Positions 60,003 to 64,000 of a stretch of DNA of 64,000 bases are shown one piece after another. The stretch spans positions 62,001-126,000 of the forward strand of contig JAIPIH010000002.1 of NCBI GenBank assembly GCA_021734835.1, in the 5' to 3' direction. The stretch's first letter is position 1; the number at the start of each line of letters is the position of its first letter. Below the pieces are notes generated by a model. It worked only from the letters and a program-made list of their open reading frames with translations. It ran no database searches and had not been told where the DNA came from. The stretch is from Candidatus Cloacimonadota bacterium. GTDB lineage: Bacteria; Cloacimonadota; Cloacimonadia; Cloacimonadales; TCS61. The position numbers and the translations under genes were made by a program.

Positions 60003-63000
60003 CTACTCGTCCCGGCGTAGCGCAGCGAAGTCGGACACACTCATCCTCTCATAATCTTCTTTTCTCAAACCAAACTGATTCAGAACATTATCCAACTCAG
60101 GATCGACTATCTTAACCTCTTCATAAGTAAGCTCGTATATTTTGTAAACCATTAGATCGATTTGATCTTCAATACCTTTAGTATTTTCACCATTTTTCTT
60201 TGTTTCAAGAATCAAATTCACAAGTTCTTCGAACAAATATTGTTTGTCAGTTTGTTTAATTGGAATTTTTCCTAAGTAATATTTATCAAAATGCATAGTT
60301 CTGATGGCAGAACAATAAATAAATTTATAGGCATACCATGATATCAATTTTGAATTCAAAATAGATAAAATGTATTGTAGTGAGAAAAATGAATTATATA
60401 TTACAGTATTTTGTACAGTATCAACAGAAAAGATTGATCCTTCAAAATCAACAGAACTTACAAGTAAAACATGTGGGTATGGATTTTCAATATGTGCAAC
60501 CAAATCTTGTGAAATGATTTTTTGATTTTGCATAAAGTTAAATTTTTTTGGATGAGATTCAATCTCTGAATTATCAATATACCCTTTTATACTCCTGATA
60601 TTATATTTTTCTATATCTTTACCACCAATTACTGGGACATTACCAACTGGTTTTAAGTATTTTTGAAGACCAATACCTCGTTTTGTATTTGATATTTCTG
60701 ATAATGGTAGTACATTGGAGATCACTTTAAAGTAAGTATCTAATTCATTTTCACTCACATCACAGATCCAAGCTCTTAGTTGTTTCACAATTTCTTTATT
60801 GATTGTGTTGACTTGATCTATTGTTTTTCCATTAAATTTTAAAGATTTATAAGTCTTAGATTTTATCGAAGAATAAGTGAATGAAACCTGTTCAAGTAAA
60901 ACATCTTCAAAACCTTTTTCCACATCAAGTAAGGATGAAGTCCTGGTCAATAATGCGAGAACCAAGCTGAACCATCTTCCTGAATAAAGCAAAGATTTTG
61001 GTACAATAAGTGTTAATGTTCCGTCTTTTGCTAAATATTTATTTTTACTATAATCAATAAAATACGAGGCTGAATTAGGGTTTTTTGTATCTATCAATTG
61101 TTGTTTTATATACTCTTTTTGAGCTGCTGACATATCCGCACCATACGGGGGATTTGCTATTATAATATCAAACCCATTGCTAATACCAAACATCCAACTG
61201 GGATCAAACCAACCGGAAGCCTTATCTTCAAAAGGATTCCAGCTTATTAGCTTATTGAAATACTTAGAATGGATTTGATGTTCAATTACAATATTATAGA
61301 GTTTCTTTTGAATATCTTTAATCTTATTTTCTAATTGAGCTTTTTTCGATTTATCAAACTCATAAAAATATTGTTCACGAACTTCTTCCATATCGGTCAC
61401 ACACTCTTCATAGGCATGTTTTATAGTCCAATCATCAAGATCAGGTGTTTTCCCTAATCCAATGAGAGTATTGGCTGTTACAAATTTGAATGATAGGTTT
61501 GGTAATGGATGAATATTCCTGTTTGCCTTATTATCAATGATATTTTCATCTACAATGAGAGTAAGGAATAATCGCAGCTTGGAAATTTCTGTAGCAATCG
61601 GTTGGATATCAACTCCGTATATTGCGTTTTGGATAATACCCATTTTGTGCTTGTATTTCCAGTTCTCATTCATCAGTTTATCTTCCAGAGTCTGCCGCAC
61701 CAGTTTATTGGGTATTTTCTCCAATTGTCTAATTACCCATTCAATTGATTCAGGATCAACCTTCTGTAAAATGAGCAGCATTTTTTGTAAAATCCCCATC
61801 GGAAATGCACCTGAACCACAGGCCGGATCAAGCACTTTAATCTCATCTAAAGCATCTATTACAGCAATTTTCTTATCTTTTGGCAGCTCTGTTCCTTCAA
61901 TGTTGTAATCGAGTAATGCCCGAATAGCAGCTTCTTCAATATCTGTTTTTGTGAGAAGATATTGGATCAATGATTCATCGACCATATATTCCACAATAGG
62001 ACGAGGAGTATAATAACTTCCTGTAGCTTTACGAGCAGTATTTCCTGTTTCTGGATTGATCTCTGCCAGTAGGTTTTCGAAGATTCTACCTAACATTTCA
62101 GGATCAACAGACAAATCAATATCAATAGATGTGTTCTCATCGATAGTGAAGTTGTATGTTTCCAATAGGTTGATAAATTCTTCTAACCATTCATCAGGAA
62201 TCACGAGATTGTAAGATGGCTTATATTCTTTCTCCATAGGAGAATATCGATAAAAATCTTCATGTAGATTAGGATCAAACAAACCACCATTAAGAAATGG
62301 TATAAGATCAAATTCAGAATTACGGAAATCATCTCTTCTTTCTTTGATCGGTGTATTCAGTAGTTCAAAGAATAATGGCTCAATTGTTTTATGATAATAA
62401 TCCCTTTCAATTGCATCTGAAGAAAGTATGTTTTCCGGTATTAATGGAATACCGGCATTCGACTTTTTCTTTTTGAGGAACCAGCAGAAAACCAGTCGAC
62501 CAACCAGCCGCACACTGAACTCCTGCATGGTTTGATGATCATTTGTAGCAGGCAGTTTGAGCATGGAAGGAAAATCAAATTCTCTAGCGCCTTGTTTAAC
62601 CTTGCCACCAACCAGTTTATAGAATAACTTTTGAATTCCATGATAGAATTCTTTATTTACAACTTCTATGGAGAATCTGCTTTGCAGATCTTCGAAATCT
62701 TTAATTCTACCTTTTTCAAAGAGGAATTCCTGCGGAGTATGGATTTTGGCTTCTTCTCCTAAGAAGAAAGAGAAACGCTTGGGATTGGAAAATCTATATT
62801 TTACATCTGTACCTTCCAGTTTCAGGTCGAGAGTTATCAGTGAAAATCGATAGTTATTCGAATTATCTGATACAAAGAAGAAAAGTGCTTTGCTGAGACC
62901 ATGTTCTGCCATTAAGCGGAATGCATCACGAGATACACCAATTCGAGGATCATTTTCAGAGGAATGAGCGATTTCGATTATTGCCAGATCTCCCAGAGAT

Positions 63001-63161
63001 TCACAATCGCCAATCCAATAGGCTTGAGGTTTAATATACTTGGATGTGAAATCAATATCAATCTGTTCTCTCCGCAGAGAAAAATCGCTTGGTAAGAACT
63101 GATTCTGCAGGAAATTAATCCAGTCCTCTCTATTGTAATTCGAACTTAAAATATGATCCAT
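60003..63161 (-). CDS. Eco57I-type/Type IIG-like DNA adenine methyltransferase (restriction-modification or defence methylase)
   Basis: 1052 aa; VLDPACGSGAFPMGILQ (motif I), FDIIIANPPYGADMS (NPPY), ENLLAEINPETGNTARKATGSYYTPRPIVEYMVDESL, C-terminal target-recognition-like region. Confidence 0.92.
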   Translation of the reverse strand: MDHILSSNYNREDWINFLQNQFLPSDFSLRREQIDIDFTSKYIKPQAYWIGDCESLGDLAIIEIAHSSENDPRIGVSRDAFRLMAEHGLSKALFFFVSDNSNNYRFSLITLDLKLEGTDVKYRFSNPKRFSFFLGEEAKIHTPQEFLFEKGRIKDFEDLQSRFSIEVVNKEFYHGIQKLFYKLVGGKVKQGAREFDFPSMLKLPATNDHQTMQEFSVRLVGRLVFCWFLKKKKSNAGIPLIPENILSSDAIERDYYHKTIEPLFFELLNTPIKERRDDFRNSEFDLIPFLNGGLFDPNLHEDFYRYSPMEKEYKPSYNLVIPDEWLEEFINLLETYNFTIDENTSIDIDLSVDPEMLGRIFENLLAEINPETGNTARKATGSYYTPRPIVEYMVDESLIQYLLTKTDIEEAAIRALLDYNIEGTELPKDKKIAVIDALDEIKVLDPACGSGAFPMGILQKMLLILQKVDPESIEWVIRQLEKIPNKLVRQTLEDKLMNENWKYKHKMGIIQNAIYGVDIQPIATEISKLRLFLTLIVDENIIDNKANRNIHPLPNLSFKFVTANTLIGLGKTPDLDDWTIKHAYEECVTDMEEVREQYFYEFDKSKKAQLENKIKDIQKKLYNIVIEHQIHSKYFNKLISWNPFEDKASGWFDPSWMFGISNGFDIIIANPPYGADMSAAQKEYIKQQLIDTKNPNSASYFIDYSKNKYLAKDGTLTLIVPKSLLYSGRWFSLVLALLTRTSSLLDVEKGFEDVLLEQVSFTYSSIKSKTYKSLKFNGKTIDQVNTINKEIVKQLRAWICDVSENELDTYFKVISNVLPLSEISNTKRGIGLQKYLKPVGNVPVIGGKDIEKYNIRSIKGYIDNSEIESHPKKFNFMQNQKIISQDLVAHIENPYPHVLLVSSVDFEGSIFSVDTVQNTVIYNSFFSLQYILSILNSKLISWYAYKFIYCSAIRTMHFDKYYLGKIPIKQTDKQYLFEELVNLILETKKNGENTKGIEDQIDLMVYKIYELTYEEVKIVDPELDNVLNQFGLRKEDYERMSVSDFAALRRDE

Positions 63162-63170
63162 GCATGCTCC

Positions 63171-64000
63171 TTATATTAATTCTTCTGATAGTATCAGTGA
63201 CTCGGTTCCTTCATCTATTTTCTTCGCTGCTTTTATGATCTTATCAAGATAGCTGTGTGGAACTTCATTCATTAGTTCTTTTATATCTTTATCAATAGAT
63301 TTTGTATCGATTTTTCGGATAATACTGTAAACACCATCCGGCAGAGAATTAAGCTCTTTACCTACAGTATAAAGATCTTGCAGATAGTCTTTCTTCTTGG
63401 GTACAGCAGTAATCAAAGCTTTTAATTTATTCAGTGTTCGAGCTCGTTTACCTTTGGTAGAAACTTTGGATTTAGATATGTACATATTATCTTTGGCATT
63501 TTGGTAAATCTCATCAAATATATTTGAGACAACATGTGGTTGTTCTGTCAGTTCAGCTTTAAAGAGCTTAAGAGCTTCTTCTGCTGTGATAGCTTCAGAA
63601 TCGGTTTTGCTGATTCCTAACCGGAATGTGAAGTCCTCACCTTTCTTGCCAAATACAAGAACACCTGCTCTGTCTTTTTTTACTGTTCTTCTGGTTCTGC
63701 TTCGATGTTCAATAGCTTTGGCTTTATCGAGCAGTTCCGGTTTACCACTGAGGATATTGTAGTATTCATTTTGATATTCCACGTCCCAGGATTCGCTTTC
63801 CTGAGTTTCTAAAGCTTTGCTGTATTGTTCATGGAAATATGATACCAGTTGTTCTTCATCGGTTAGAACTTGTGTGTCTTCTCCGAGTAGTGTGTCTATC
63901 ATAGCTTTTTTGAGGGTGGAAATCTCTTTTCTTCTGATATGACCTTCGCCAATTTCAGTTGGAAAGTAATTGTAGATATAAAGCTTCTCAAATAGCATTT
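63171..64000 (-). CDS. C-terminal part of a probable SNF2-type helicase (continues past the right edge)
   Basis: Partial ORF; LYIYNYFPTEIGEGHIRRKEISTLKKAMIDTLLGEDTQVLTDEEQL resembles the region after helicase motif VI in SNF2 helicases associated with DNA methylases; Met at 63998 is probably internal. Confidence 0.6.
   Translation of the reverse strand, partial: MLFEKLYIYNYFPTEIGEGHIRRKEISTLKKAMIDTLLGEDTQVLTDEEQLVSYFHEQYSKALETQESESWDVEYQNEYYNILSGKPELLDKAKAIEHRSRTRRTVKKDRAGVLVFGKKGEDFTFRLGISKTDSEAITAEEALKLFKAELTEQPHVVSNIFDEIYQNAKDNMYISKSKVSTKGKRARTLNKLKALITAVPKKKDYLQDLYTVGKELNSLPDGVYSIIRKIDTKSIDKDIKELMNEVPHSYLDKIIKAAKKIDEGTESLILSEELI

Overview
AT-rich bacterial chromosomal window, mostly tightly packed housekeeping genes. 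The lineage looks like the FCB group (possibly Candidatus Cloacimonadota), inferred from a Por/T9SS-like C-terminal sorting tail, envelope genes and overall gene content; it was not tested. Contents include partial dnaX, tRNA-Leu, leuS, alr, phoH, nusB, valS, rdgB, a phosphohexomutase, amrS, waaA, rnr, miaB, an APC permease with a PTS-IIA-like tail, a diguanylate cyclase, metG, a ctpA-like protease, tmk, rimI, mltD-like, rfbB, cdsA, uppS, prfB (with the RF2 programmed frameshift), dgt, trmB, a secreted endonuclease I, an acyl-CoA synthetase, tRNA-Thr, tsaD, a ybbR-like gene, 5'-nucleotidase, outer-membrane proteins, a pseudopilin, a PHP protein, rsmA and hslO. At the right edge a cluster of palindromic repeats adjoins an Eco57I-type DNA methylase plus the C-terminal part of a probable SNF2-type helicase, i.e. 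a truncated defence/R-M locus. The observations most worth a second look are: (1) an unannotated 25-codon ORF with a five-leucine run just upstream of leuS, a candidate attenuation leader peptide; (2) three copies of a two-hairpin palindromic repeat next to the R-M locus; (3) a BaiN-family flavoprotein with no canonical start codon upstream of its Rossmann motif, in frame behind a TAG-terminated small membrane ORF; (4) an alanine racemase with a C-terminal extension of roughly 250 aa; (5) tRNA-Thr located between tsaD and a tRNA-thiolase-like PP-loop gene; (6) a perfect terminator-like hairpin inside the annotated 5' end of the PHP gene; (7) a 980-bp decayed-looking gap. All calls come from reading the sequence; no database searches were run.
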